Shown here piece by piece: positions 1 to 8,889 of a DNA stretch of 55,787 nucleotides. Under the pieces are notes generated by a model. The model had not been told where the DNA came from. It saw only the letters and a program-made list of their open reading frames with translations, and made no database searches. This DNA is from Planctomycetia bacterium (GTDB lineage Bacteria; Planctomycetota; UBA8108; SXIK01). Location: contig SXIK01000047.1 of the NCBI GenBank assembly GCA_005772855.1, positions 1 through 55,787 on the forward strand, written 5' to 3'. The position numbers and the translations under genes are program-made. Each line of letters opens with the position of its first letter. Position 1 is the first letter of the stretch.

Positions 1-2
1 CC

Positions 3-248
3 CCTGGGGATACCGCTTCGAAGCACTCTCGGCGTCCACCGCGTAAATGCTTGCCAAGTCCTTGGCGATGGACAGCCGTCTTCGTACACGCACTGCGACA
101 GGCGATCTGCCCGTCGCCCGGGCTTGTCGCGCTGATCGAGGCGACCACCAACGGCGAGCTTGATCGCGCTCTCGATGATGGGCGACGTGCCCGCATCCTC
201 CAATCAGCGCGCCTGCAAGCGTTGCTAAGACGATGGATATTAGGTTAA
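3..248 (+). CDS. Possible 3' end of an unidentified gene cut by the window edge
   Basis: One forward frame is open from the window edge to a TAA at 246-248. Its last 45 or so residues look protein-like, with an ALIEA/GELDRAL stretch and an Arg-rich end (LLRRW). I do not recognise the family. A second forward frame also ends in a short plausible tail near base 45 (after FEALSAST), so the true reading frame is uncertain. The next supported gene starts at 458, so bases 249-457 appear to be an intergenic leader with no clear motif. Confidence 0.2.
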   Translation, partial: PGDTASKHSRRPPRKCLPSPWRWTAVFVHALRQAICPSPGLVALIEATTNGELDRALDDGRRARILQSARLQALLRRWILG

Positions 249-457
249 CGACTATGCGGACCCTCCCCCACGAGAGAAATGGGTGGCGTCTTTGGGCAGT
301 CTATTTCCCGGATGGATCCAAGATTCGACACACTGACCCCACCCACGCGCGGTGCACGACCTCCTCGCTTGAGCCTCAGGCCCTGGCAGGAAGCAGGCCC
401 GTGCCAAATTACGGTGGGAAATTGCTCAAGATCGCCTCCCTCAGCCTGAGTTCCAAT

Positions 458-1135
458 ATGTGCCCCAATCCAGAATCCAGATCACCAACATCCGCCGAGG
501 AGACCCTCACACGGTTCAGCACGCCCCAGGCTGCCGCCAAGTATGCCCGCTCACTCGGTGGCACGGCGACGCACGCGCGGGAGCTGCGCTCGATCTCGAA
601 CGCTCTCAAAGCCGTTCCGGCTCAATCGCTCGTGCTCGATCTCCCCTGCGGCACAGGTCGGCTCTTGCCTGCACTTGTCTCGTGGGGCTTTCGCGTGACG
701 GAAGCCGACTCCTCCCTCCACATGGTGGAGCACGCCCGGGACCTTGCAAGAAAGCAGGCGCTCAAGACCGCCGAAACCTTCGTCGTTGCAAGTGTCTTCG
801 AGACTGGATTTCCGGACGCTTCCTTCGACGCTGTGGTCTCAAACCGACTCTTCCACCACTTCCGGGAGAGGGAAGTACGTCGCAAGGCGCTCTCCGAGCT
901 ACGGCGAATCTCTCGAGGGCCCATCGTGGTGTCCTTTTTCTCCACACGTTCCATCGATGCGGTTTATTTCCGGCTTCGCAACGTGCTCCGGGGCAAAGCG
1001 CCGACCGATCGAATCCCCATTTCTCCTGCTGACTTCGAGGAGGACGCACGCGCCGTGGGACTGAAGGTTGCCCGATGGATCGCGCCGAGGCCCTGGGTCT
1101 CGAAGCAGCACTATGCCGTTCTCCTGAGAAGCTAG
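458..1135 (+). CDS. Class I SAM-dependent methyltransferase (type 11 fold)
   Basis: Cytoplasmic methyltransferase of about 225 residues. Motif I is LDLPCGTGRLLPAL (DxxCGTG form, SAM binding) near residue 60. An acidic residue at the end of beta-2 follows (VTEADSS). Motif II/III lies around DAVVSNRLFHHF and motif post-III around ISRGPIVVSFFS. This is the Methyltransf_11 arrangement of a small-molecule, lipid or quinone-type enzyme; the substrate cannot be read. The open frame extends upstream to 233, but the segment before Met-458 is low in protein character, so I prefer ATG 458. The next gene, a damaged LPS-kinase-like gene, begins 30 bases after the stop, so the two may form a small envelope-lipid or LPS-modification operon. 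That role is inference. Confidence 0.82.
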   Translation: MCPNPESRSPTSAEETLTRFSTPQAAAKYARSLGGTATHARELRSISNALKAVPAQSLVLDLPCGTGRLLPALVSWGFRVTEADSSLHMVEHARDLARKQALKTAETFVVASVFETGFPDASFDAVVSNRLFHHFREREVRRKALSELRRISRGPIVVSFFSTRSIDAVYFRLRNVLRGKAPTDRIPISPADFEEDARAVGLKVARWIAPRPWVSKQHYAVLLRS

Positions 1136-1164
1136 AACCTGTCGATCCTTTCCGCTGTACTGAA

Positions 1165-1877
1165 ATGCTCCACCGGCTCCTGAAGAACCTTTCGCAGGAT
1201 CAATTTGAGGATCTGACGCGTGACGCCAAAGTCATGACGAGTGACCGTGTCGGACCGAAACTGCTCCGCACGACCGACGGGCGATGCGTGAAGCTTTTCC
1301 GACGCCGTCACCTGCTGACTTCTGGCCTACTCTTCCCGCCAGCGCTACGTTTTTATCATGCTGCGCGGCGGTTGGCTCGGCTCGAAATTCCGTCGGTGTC
1401 GGTGGAGGGCGCCTACCGGGTACCCGCCCTCGCACGCCACGTCGTTGTCTATGGGGAGCTTGCGGGAACCACCCTTCGCGAAACAATTCTCGATCCCTCT
1501 CGAAGCGAGGCGACACTTCAGGACCTGGCGCGCTTCCTGGCGCGTCTTCACCGCTCGGGCGTTTACTTCCGGGCGATCATTTTGGCAACGTGCTCGTGCG
1601 CCCGGAGGGCGGCCTCGCCCTCCTCGACATTTCTGAGTGCCGGTTCCGGCCGTGGAGACTCAGCCCCGGCCTCCGCGCCCGTAACTGGAAGCCTCTCTTC
1701 TCGAAAGAGGAGGACGCAGCTGCGCTTCAATCCTTCGGGCTCGAACGTTTTCTCGCGTCTTACCTCCAGTCGAGCGGACTCGAGGGCAAAGTACGGCGTC
1801 GATTTCTGACTCTGCTGGCCCGGATCCGGCCTGAAATGCGAGCACCGGTGGAGGCGATGGGCAAGGAATCCGACTGA
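1165..1877 (+). pseudogene. WaaP/KdkA-like lipopolysaccharide kinase, frameshifted near 1570
   Basis: The gene is readable only by joining two frames. The frame from ATG 1165 gives the N-lobe and runs through a LARLHRSGVYFR motif. A different frame then carries on with DHFGNVLV, LALLDISECRF and LSPGLRARNWKPLF. In the WaaP/Kdo-kinase (toluene-tolerance-protein-like) family these segments are contiguous: LHR-x-G-x-YFR, then H-x-GN as the catalytic loop, then the Asp of L-x-DI as metal ligand. The join therefore lies within about 1565-1576 and needs one extra base. Without it, translation runs out of frame to 1809. The upstream methyltransferase stop is 30 bases away. Either the gene is genuinely inactivated or there is a single-base error in the assembly. 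The likely ancestral role is ATP-dependent phosphorylation of LPS-core sugar at the inner membrane. Confidence 0.7.
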
Positions 1878-1893
1878 CGCTTCCAGGCAAGGC

Positions 1894-3222
1894 CTACGGT
1901 CTGGGCCCGTCGGGCAGGAGAAGCTCGTTGGCCTTGGTTGCCGAAATCTCGAGATCTGTCCCGGAATCCCACGCGCTCGGCGGCCTCGCACCCGAGGCAT
2001 ACAAGGACTCCATGGGCTCCCAGACGGCGTCGACCCGATCGCTGAAGAGATCCCCTATCAAGAGGTCGGTGACCTTTCCCTTGAGCTCTGGATAGTTTCG
2101 TACGAAGTTACCAAAGCTGAAGCCGTTGTAATACTCGCACACGAGCCGCCGCATCCGGTCCACGCCCTTGTTGAAGGCCCCCCCCCACCGGCCAAGCTGG
2201 GCGGCCGAGAGGTCCCCGGCCTGCAGACCATCCGCGACAGCATCGGCCGCCATCTCGCCCGATCGCAGCGCCAGGAGCACGCCGGATGAGTAGAGCGGGT
2301 CGAGAAACCCGAAGGCGTCGCCCACCAACACCCAACCGTCACCGGAGACCTCTCTGGAGCGGTAAGAGTAGTCCTTCGTGGCAAAGTAGCCCGTCACTCG
2401 CCGCGCCCCGGACACTCGATCCTTCACCACAGGACACTGCTCGACCTCCTCGTTGTAGGTCTCTTCGTGCTTGCCACGCCGCTGGAAAAGGTAGTCGAAG
2501 GGGGCGACGACTCCGACGCTCACGCGATCCTGGTGCAGAGGAATGTACCAGAACCACCCTTGCTTGCCAGGAGTCTGGATCACGATGGTCGCGCCTTCGT
2601 CCCGGCCGAGGTCACGATAAGCTCCTTCCCAGTAGGTCCAGATCGCGCCCTTGTTGAGCACAGGATCCCAGATTCGAAGCTTGAGCTTGTTTTGTATCAA
2701 ACCGCTCTGACCAGTGGCGTCCACGACGACGCGAGGCCGAACCTCACGGACGCCCTCGGGCGACTGGACCTTCACCCCCACCGCGCGGTTGTCCTCGAAC
2801 AGAACATCGAGCACGCGTGCTCCCTCGTGAACCTCAACTCCGTGCTCTCGAGCGTTCTCGAGCATCATCTGGTCGAACTCACTTCTGACGACCTGCCAGG
2901 TCTGCGAGCACTCGTGCGGCTTGTTCTCCGAGAAGTAAAAGGGCGCAGAATGCCGTCCGTTGGCGCTCACGAATTGCACGCTGTGCTTGCGCACAAAATG
3001 GCTTCTCTTGAGCTTGTCGAGCATGTTAAGGCGCTGCAGCACCCAGTAGGTCTCGGGAATAAGTGATTCACCGATGTGAAACCTCGGGAACCGCTCTCGC
3101 TCGAAGAGTTGCACTCGATACCCGCGCTGCGCGATGAGGGTCGAGACGGTGGAGCCCGCCGGACCACCCCCAATGACGACGACATCCGGGTGGGACTTGA
3201 AGGAGGCAGTAGAGTCTTGCAT
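1894..3222 (-). CDS. FAD-dependent oxidoreductase, flavin halogenase-like
   Basis: A 442-residue flavoprotein of the PHBH/geranylgeranyl-reductase/halogenase superfamily. The N-terminal Rossmann motif is GGGPAG at residues 18-23, followed by an FAD-ribose acidic residue (LFERERFP) and the HIGESLIP segment. Residues 223-228 are WFWYIP, which matches the WxWxIP signature of FADH2-dependent halogenases. Lys79, in FVRKHS, sits in the region where the catalytic lysine of halogenases falls. The second FAD motif is VLVGDAFGFLDPLYSSG. These features suggest a phenolic- or CmlS-type halogenase, but related reductases and hydroxylases also occur with GWFWYIP, so the reaction is not proven. It follows the MarR gene with 38 bases between them, probably as one transcript. 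Confidence 0.88.
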   Translation of the reverse strand: MQDSTASFKSHPDVVVIGGGPAGSTVSTLIAQRGYRVQLFERERFPRFHIGESLIPETYWVLQRLNMLDKLKRSHFVRKHSVQFVSANGRHSAPFYFSENKPHECSQTWQVVRSEFDQMMLENAREHGVEVHEGARVLDVLFEDNRAVGVKVQSPEGVREVRPRVVVDATGQSGLIQNKLKLRIWDPVLNKGAIWTYWEGAYRDLGRDEGATIVIQTPGKQGWFWYIPLHQDRVSVGVVAPFDYLFQRRGKHEETYNEEVEQCPVVKDRVSGARRVTGYFATKDYSYRSREVSGDGWVLVGDAFGFLDPLYSSGVLLALRSGEMAADAVADGLQAGDLSAAQLGRWGGAFNKGVDRMRRLVCEYYNGFSFGNFVRNYPELKGKVTDLLIGDLFSDRVDAVWEPMESLYASGARPPSAWDSGTDLEISATKANELLLPDGPRP

Positions 3223-3260
3223 CAGTTAGGTCCTGTGAATTTCGTTGTGCCCTACTTGAG

Positions 3261-3752
3261 TCATCGCCACTGACTGTTCTCACTCTCATGGGGTTCACGA
3301 GCGGCCTTCAGGAGCACGCAAAGTCGCTTCAAGTCCGCGGCCGCCATGTGACCCAGTTGCCTCGCATGGCACTCCTCAAGTGGCTGGGCGATTTCGTCAA
3401 GCAACGCAACTCCCGGGCGGGTGATGGTAATCCGCACGATACGACGGTTGTTGGCCGGGCGCTCCCTCAGAATGAGGGCACGCACCTCGAGCTTGTCAAG
3501 CATCCGCGTGATGTCAGGCGCCCGCGAAACAAGCCGATTTGCAAGCACGAGCGTCTGCAAGCACCCGGGGTGCTCGGCCCGCAGGAGCCGAAGCACGTTG
3601 TACTGCTGAGGTGTCAGATCGTACCGAGCGAAGATCTCGTCCTCGAGAATTCGAAGCCGATCATAAGTCCTCCAGACATTGAGGAAGACCTCCTGCTCGA
3701 GCGAATCGAATCGAGCTGTGCGGCGTGTGGTACGCGGCTTGACGATGAACAT
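3261..3752 (-). CDS. MarR-family transcriptional regulator
   Basis: A winged-helix regulator of about 163 residues with the MarR layout. A dimerisation helix (EVFLNVWRTYDRLRILEDEIF) is followed by the YDLTPQQYNVLRLL helix. The recognition segment is LANRLVSRAPDITRMLDKLE, and a wing rich in Arg follows (RERPANNRRIVRITIT). The open frame continues to a TTG at 3788, but ATG 3752 (MFIVKP) starts closer to the conserved domain. It lies just upstream of the halogenase-like flavoprotein on the same strand and probably autoregulates that pair in response to a small phenolic ligand. The ligand is inferred from the family, not seen. Confidence 0.85.
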   Translation of the reverse strand: MFIVKPRTTRRTARFDSLEQEVFLNVWRTYDRLRILEDEIFARYDLTPQQYNVLRLLRAEHPGCLQTLVLANRLVSRAPDITRMLDKLEVRALILRERPANNRRIVRITITRPGVALLDEIAQPLEECHARQLGHMAAADLKRLCVLLKAAREPHESENSQWR

Positions 3753-3933
3753 GTCACAAGGATACTCTGCCCAACAATACTTGTCCAAACAGAAGATTTT
3801 GGAGCCAATCGCCTTGGGGGTCTCAGCAATGCCCTATCCATCACGGACCCGAACCCGTATCCAGCGTGGATTTCACCTCGCACTCAGCTTACTGTATTGA
3901 CCTCATTTCAAATTTCTCAATTTCAAGAACTCC

Positions 3934-5643
3934 ATGAGCCGATACTCCTCTGCGCGACTCATCGCCCTTCTCGCCATGACACCGCCATTTTCGACCACTT
4001 TCTGTTCCCCACTCGAAACGAGCACTGACCCCGTGAGCGCGGCCCGTCAGTTTGTCCTCCAGCACGACTCGATGATACGTCCCCTCGAGAAGGCCATGAA
4101 CCTGGCCTGGTGGAATGCGAACACCACCGGCCGGGACGAGGATTTCCACGCCAAGGAGGAGGCGCAGAACAAGATCGACGCCGCGCTGGCCGACCCTGCC
4201 CGTTTCGCCGAGTTGAAGCGTACCCGTGAGATCCTCAAGAAGAAGGCGGGCATCGATCCACTCCTCGAGCGCCAGATTGAGGTTCTCCATCTCCAGTACC
4301 TCGAGAAACAAGTGGATCCCTCGCTGCTGAAGGCCATGGCTGCCAGATCGAACGCCGTCGAGAAGGCTTTCAACGTCTATCGCGCCAGGGTTGATGGCAA
4401 GGAGATGAGTGACAGCGAGGTGCGCAAGGTCCTGAAGGCGTCAAGGGACTCGGTCTTGCTTCGCAAGGTGTGGGAAGCCTCGAAGGCCGTGGGCGTGGCC
4501 GTCGAAAGCGACTTGAAGGAACTGGTATGCCTGCGCAACCAGGCGGCGAAGCAGCTTGGGTTCAAGAACTTCCACGCGATGATGCTCGAGCTGAATGAGC
4601 AGAAGCAGGAGAGCGTGATCGCCCTCTTCGACGAGATCGACGAGCTGACTGGCGAGCCTTTCCGAACCATGAAGGCCGAGATCGACGCGAAGCTGGCAAC
4701 GGCCCATGGCATCTCTCCTGCCTCCTTGAGACCCTGGCACTACCAGGACCCCTTCTTCCAGGAGTCGCCGTCGATCTACCAGACTGACCTCGATTCCGCC
4801 TTCAAGGAGGCTGACATTCTGCAGCTTTGCCGGCAGTTTTACGGGTCCATTGGACTTCCCATCGACGACGTCATCGCCCGCAGCGATCTCTACGAAAAAC
4901 CCGGGAAGAGCCCCCACGCCTTCTGCACCGACATTGACCGGGAAGGTGACGTGCGCGTCCTCGCCAACATTGTCCCGAACGAACGCTGGATGAGCACCAT
5001 GCTTCACGAGCTCGGCCACGCGGTCTACTCGAGCAAGAACATCCCTCAAAGCATGCCCTACGTGCTTCGCTCGGAAGCACACATCCTGACCACGGAAGGG
5101 ATCGCGATGCTCTTTGAGAGGTTCTCGTCGAAGGCGGTATGGCTCTTGGCTCACGGCGTCAAGATCGCGGACTCCAAGGCCTTCGAGGACACCGCAGTGC
5201 GCATGCGCCGCAATCGGCTCCTTATCTTTGCCGCATGGTGCCAGGTCATGCTCCGCTTTGAGAAAAGCATGTATGAAAAGCCCGAGCAGGACTTGAACCA
5301 GCTCTGGTGGGACCTGGTCGAGAAATACCAGCTCCTCAAACGTCCCGAGGGCCGCAGCGCCCCGGACTTCGCCAGCAAGATTCACATCGTGAGCGCCCCC
5401 GCGTACTACCACAACTACCTGATGGGGCAGCTCTTCGCCTCGCAACTCCACGCCACGATCTCAAGCGAGGTCTTGAAAGTGGCTCCGGCGGCCGCCAGCT
5501 ACGACGGCCACCCGAAGATCGGTGAATTCCTCAAGCTAAGGGTCTTCGCCCCGGGCCGATCCCTTCCGTGGAACGACCTGACCCGGTTTGCCACAGGCGC
5601 AGAGCTCAACGCGAAGGCATTCGCAGCCGAGATTGGGCGATAA
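3934..5643 (+). CDS. M2-family (ACE-like) peptidyl-dipeptidase
   Basis: A 569-residue zinc metallopeptidase. The zinc site is HELGH at residues 358-362, and a downstream Glu in the TTEGIAM segment is the likely third ligand. The N-terminal helical region, with AWWNANTTG, resembles the AxWxYxTNIT region of angiotensin-converting-enzyme-type (M2) peptidases. LRNQAAKQLGFKNFHAMML also fits that family, and the length matches bacterial M2 members. The first 25 or so residues are moderately hydrophobic (LIALLAMTPPFS), so export is possible but not strongly signalled. The expected role is removal of C-terminal dipeptides from oligopeptides. It is transcribed away from the MarR gene across a 180-base gap. 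M3 (thimet-like) is the main alternative family. Confidence 0.88.
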   Translation: MSRYSSARLIALLAMTPPFSTTFCSPLETSTDPVSAARQFVLQHDSMIRPLEKAMNLAWWNANTTGRDEDFHAKEEAQNKIDAALADPARFAELKRTREILKKKAGIDPLLERQIEVLHLQYLEKQVDPSLLKAMAARSNAVEKAFNVYRARVDGKEMSDSEVRKVLKASRDSVLLRKVWEASKAVGVAVESDLKELVCLRNQAAKQLGFKNFHAMMLELNEQKQESVIALFDEIDELTGEPFRTMKAEIDAKLATAHGISPASLRPWHYQDPFFQESPSIYQTDLDSAFKEADILQLCRQFYGSIGLPIDDVIARSDLYEKPGKSPHAFCTDIDREGDVRVLANIVPNERWMSTMLHELGHAVYSSKNIPQSMPYVLRSEAHILTTEGIAMLFERFSSKAVWLLAHGVKIADSKAFEDTAVRMRRNRLLIFAAWCQVMLRFEKSMYEKPEQDLNQLWWDLVEKYQLLKRPEGRSAPDFASKIHIVSAPAYYHNYLMGQLFASQLHATISSEVLKVAPAAASYDGHPKIGEFLKLRVFAPGRSLPWNDLTRFATGAELNAKAFAAEIGR

Positions 5644-5653
5644 ACCGGAGAGG

Positions 5654-6742
5654 CTACGCCAGGTAGCCCTTGATCATCTCCAGATACCGCTTGCAGACGG
5701 CGCGCATGTCGCCCTGGTACTTGTCCTGCTCGATCGAGAGGTAGCCGCGGTAGTTTGCCATCTTGAGAGTGTCCACGATCGCCTTGAAGTCCATGACACC
5801 CTCGCCGAAAAAAACAAAGCTCCGCATCTGAGCATCAAGGTCCCGCATGTGGACATTCATGAGATGGGCCTTCACCTTGTGGATTGCCATGGGCGGGTAC
5901 TCCCGGCCAAGAAGCGTCCAACCCGTGTCGAGGTTGTATCCCAGGTCCGGGTCGCGAATCACATCCCAGAGCCTCAGGAAACTCGATGAGTCCGCCAGCA
6001 GGCAGTGAGGGTGGGGCTCCACGGAAAGCTTGAGTTCAAGCTTCTTCACTCGCTCAAGGCAAGCCTGGGTCGTGTCGACGTAAACCTGCCAGACCCTCTC
6101 CCAGTCGAAGCCCTTGGCGATCCCGATGTGGAACTTTTCCCCGGGCTTCGGGTTCGAAAGGTCGAAGTAGCGCGGTAGATAACCGCCCGGCCCAGTGAGC
6201 TCTCGCGCCCACGGCGCAACGAGGTTAATCCTGGGCGCACCAAGCTTCTTTCCGATCACGCAGCCGGCCTCGAAGAAGTCGAGGTTCTTCTTCCGCTCCT
6301 CGGCGTCAAGGCTCGAGAGTCCCTCGACGACGGACTCGAAGATAGCGAACTGCGTCAATGCGAGCTTGTGTTTTTCAAGTCGGCTGCGGAGATCCCCGAT
6401 CTTCTTGTCGGTCCAAAAACTCTTGATGTCCTCCCGGGCAAGCAGCACCAGCTCCGTGCCCTCGAAACCGATGTCGCCGATTGTGTTGATGGCATCGGTA
6501 GGATCCTCGCCACGCTTGAAGCTGTGGAGGCACCAGCTCACGCAACCGATCTTGGCCCGCTCGGAGGCGGCCGCCAGTGACGGAGTGGGGAGAAGAGGGG
6601 CGGCGGGCACGGCCTTTTCCGACGGCGCCTTCTCCGAAGAAGTTTTTTCCTCGCCGAATGCGAGCGGCACCGATCCCAGGGTACAAGCGGCGCCAACAGC
6701 CTTCACGAAACCCCTGCGTGTGATATCAAATTTGCCTTTCAT
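5654..6742 (-). CDS. Tat-exported TIM-barrel sugar isomerase/epimerase-like protein
   Basis: A 362-residue protein of the xylose-isomerase-like TIM-barrel (AP_endonuc_2) family. The N-terminus is a twin-arginine signal ([16 protein letters not shown]), so it is exported folded. Barrel motifs include [29 protein letters not shown] (metal-ligand Glu and His), [16 protein letters not shown] and GYLSIEQD. These acidic and His residues make the usual divalent-metal site. The substrate is unknown; these proteins are common in Planctomycetota-like genomes as inositol- or keto-sugar-related enzymes. The start ATG overlaps the stop of thiC (ATGA), so it is translationally coupled to a thiamine gene and would fall under TPP control. 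There is no evident biochemical link. Confidence 0.87.
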   Translation of the reverse strand: MKGKFDITRRGFVKAVGAACTLGSVPLAFGEEKTSSEKAPSEKAVPAAPLLPTPSLAAASERAKIGCVSWCLHSFKRGEDPTDAINTIGDIGFEGTELVLLAREDIKSFWTDKKIGDLRSRLEKHKLALTQFAIFESVVEGLSSLDAEERKKNLDFFEAGCVIGKKLGAPRINLVAPWARELTGPGGYLPRYFDLSNPKPGEKFHIGIAKGFDWERVWQVYVDTTQACLERVKKLELKLSVEPHPHCLLADSSSFLRLWDVIRDPDLGYNLDTGWTLLGREYPPMAIHKVKAHLMNVHMRDLDAQMRSFVFFGEGVMDFKAIVDTLKMANYRGYLSIEQDKYQGDMRAVCKRYLEMIKGYLA

Positions 6743-8442
6743 GGCGTTACGCTACCGGCCCCGGAAAGGAGACTCTTCTGCAGCGTCTCAGCCTCCCTGG
6801 GGTCGGCAACATTGTCGGAGTGGCAGACGGCTCTCTCTCCCTTGTGGGCCAGCTTGTGAATCCCGGCCGGCGTAAGAACGCCTCGCTTACTCAGGATCTC
6901 TTGCTGCGCAGCAGTCAGCTCCTTCGAGCGGACCGGCAAGCCCCGGCTGTACCCCTCGGCCTTGCCGGATGAGAACTCCACGATCTCCTTCGAGATCCGA
7001 ACCGAACACCAGTCGTGTCCGCACATGGCACAGAAATCAGTGTCAACGTCGAGGTCCTCGTCGTGATACGCACGAGCGGTGTCGGGGTCAAAGGAGAGCT
7101 CGAAGTGCCTCTCCCAGTTGAGAGCTGCGCGCGCCTTCGTGAGCTCGTCGTCGCGATCCCGGGCGCCGGGGATCCCCAGCGCCACGTCCGCGGCGTGGGC
7201 CGCGATCTTGTAGGCGATGCATCCTTGCTTCACGTCGTCCTTCTTCGGAAGGCCCAGGTGCTCTTTCGGCGTAACGGAGCAGAGCATCGAGGCTCCGTGA
7301 TAGCCTGCCTGCGTGGCGCCGATGCAGCTCGTGATGTGGTCGTAACCCGGGAAAATATCGGTCACGAGTGGGCCAAGTACATAGAATGGGGCGCCGTGGC
7401 AGATTCGCCGCTGGAGCTTCATGTTGTACTCGATCTGGTCCAGGGGGACGTGTCCGGGTCCCTCGATCATGACCTGCACGCCCTTCGCCCACGCACGCTC
7501 GGTGAGTTCGCCCAGGGTGCGCAACTCAGCGAGCTGCGCTTCGTCGGTAGCATCGGCGAGCCCACCAGGCCGCAGGCCATCCCCCAGGCTGAAGGACACA
7601 TCGTACTGGCGCATGATGTCGCAGATTTCGTCGAAGATCTCGTACATCGGGTTCTGCTTGCGATGAGTCAACATCCATTTCGCCAGAAGGCTTCCGCCAC
7701 GCGACACGATGCCGATCAAACGCTTCTGAATCAGGTGCAGGTGCTCCCGGAGAACACCGGCATGGATCGTGAAGTAGTCGACACCTTGCTTTGCCTGGTG
7801 CTCGAGGCCTTTCAGAATCAGGTCGTGCGTCAGATCCTCGATCCGCCGACCGATAATCATTGAGTAGATTGGAACTGTGCCGATCGGGACCGTGGAGTTG
7901 CGAAGGATCGCCTCGCGGCAGGCGTCGAGGTCGCCACCCGTTGAAAGATCCATGATGGTGTCGGCCCCCCAGCGTTCGGCCCAGCGGAGCTTCTCGACCT
8001 CCTCGTCGGTGCTCGAGCTCACGGGCGATGCGCCCATGTTGGCGTTGATCTTGGTCTTCGACGCCCGCCCAATGCACATGGGGTCCAGAGAGTAGCTCAG
8101 GTGAACCTTGTTGGCCGGGATGATCATGCGTCCCGAGGCCACCTCGGCTCGCACTTGCTCCGCCGTCAAGTGCGGCTCCCGCTCGGCAACTCGACGCATC
8201 TCGAGGGTGACCACCCCGGCTCTCGCGTGCTCGAGCTGCGTCACCGGCGTACGCCCGGGTTCATTGGGCCAGTCCATTGCGGTCACCCGGGACGGAGCGG
8301 GCATGCCAGGGGAGTCGGGCGAAGAAAAGGAGTAAGGGCCGCCGAGGTTCGGCTTCCTGGCAAAACTGCCAGGCGAAGTACCCTCACGACGAGTGGAAGG
8401 ATTCCCACCGATAGGAGGAAGCTCAAATGTAGATTCAGTCAC
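6739..8442 (-). CDS. thiC: Phosphomethylpyrimidine synthase ThiC
   Basis: Radical-SAM enzyme that converts aminoimidazole ribotide to hydroxymethylpyrimidine phosphate in thiamine biosynthesis. The 567-residue length is normal. Typical blocks are present: [10 protein letters not shown]-like ([11 protein letters not shown]), [81 protein letters not shown], and the C-terminal cluster motif CAMCGHDWC (CxxCx4C) near residue 475. The start is GTG at 8442, preceded by a good Shine-Dalgarno (GGAAAGG) about 8 bases upstream. A TPP riboswitch lies in the leader. The gene is coupled by ATGA to the downstream Tat-exported TIM-barrel gene. The N-terminal 60 residues are more variable, as is usual in ThiC. 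Confidence 0.97.
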   Translation of the reverse strand: MTESTFELPPIGGNPSTRREGTSPGSFARKPNLGGPYSFSSPDSPGMPAPSRVTAMDWPNEPGRTPVTQLEHARAGVVTLEMRRVAEREPHLTAEQVRAEVASGRMIIPANKVHLSYSLDPMCIGRASKTKINANMGASPVSSSTDEEVEKLRWAERWGADTIMDLSTGGDLDACREAILRNSTVPIGTVPIYSMIIGRRIEDLTHDLILKGLEHQAKQGVDYFTIHAGVLREHLHLIQKRLIGIVSRGGSLLAKWMLTHRKQNPMYEIFDEICDIMRQYDVSFSLGDGLRPGGLADATDEAQLAELRTLGELTERAWAKGVQVMIEGPGHVPLDQIEYNMKLQRRICHGAPFYVLGPLVTDIFPGYDHITSCIGATQAGYHGASMLCSVTPKEHLGLPKKDDVKQGCIAYKIAAHAADVALGIPGARDRDDELTKARAALNWERHFELSFDPDTARAYHDEDLDVDTDFCAMCGHDWCSVRISKEIVEFSSGKAEGYSRGLPVRSKELTAAQQEILSKRGVLTPAGIHKLAHKGERAVCHSDNVADPREAETLQKSLLSGAGSVTP

Positions 8443-8551
8443 TGTGCGCCTTTCCGTGAAGTCACAACCATAACAACCGGAAGCGCCACCGAGCGATCAG
8501 GCGCGGGCGAGCCGATCGGGCCAGGCCACTCCTGGCGGGAACTTTGGCCAG

Positions 8552-8631
8552 CGCTCGCATTCCCTACGCCGGTACGATCCGGTTCAGGTTCCAAGGGTCT
8601 ATTCTCAGCCTCCGGGGAGGCACCCCTAGCG
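8552..8631 (-). promoter_or_regulatory. TPP riboswitch (THI element) upstream of thiC
   Basis: Read on the minus strand, the conserved TPP-aptamer blocks occur in order: GGGGTGCC, GGCTGAGA, ACCCTTGGAACCTGAA, CCGGAT, then ACCGGCGTAGGGAA. Outer CGCT/AGCG segments can close helix P1. It lies about 110 bases upstream of the thiC GTG. The following segment has GGCCA/TGGCC arms around a CCAGGAG, which could form an alternative hairpin as expression platform. Thiamine pyrophosphate binding would turn off thiC and its coupled neighbour. Confidence 0.94.
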
Positions 8632-8648
8632 ACAAACTAATAAGCAGT

Positions 8649-8677
8649 AGGGTAGGAGCCTGGGAAATCGAGATCAA
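8649..8677 (-). promoter_or_regulatory. Possible sigma70-type promoter for thiC
   Basis: On the minus strand a TTGATC (-35-like) is followed 17 bases later by TACCCT (-10-like), placing a start point about 10 bases before the TPP riboswitch. The spacing is ideal but the -10 match is only moderate, so this is a weak call. The rest of 8678-8889 shows no gene that I can support. Confidence 0.3.
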
Positions 8678-8889
8678 GGGAATTGTGAGCGAAACACTTT
8701 TCCTGACCAGAATTGTGGTAACTACGCACCGAGAGCGTGAGCCATGTTCTCCTCGCGGCGGAGCAAGACCCTACTCGCTCCGCTCGGGCAGCGAGCCTTC
8801 ACGTTCTTTCCGGAGAAACGGAGCAGCCCCTGGGAAACTCTGGCGGGAATCGCGACGGGAAGGTGACACCCCAAATCGTGCCGAACCAC

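Noticed and set aside
4441-5451. 336-codon minus-strand open frame opposite the M2 peptidase
   Set aside because: Shadow of the real gene: composition is Leu/Val/His-rich with no motif, while the plus strand has a complete peptidase.
8680-8701. AATTGTGAGCG resembling the lac operator
   Set aside because: Only the first 11 bases agree and the other half-site is missing. No LacI-type gene is near. Likely chance.
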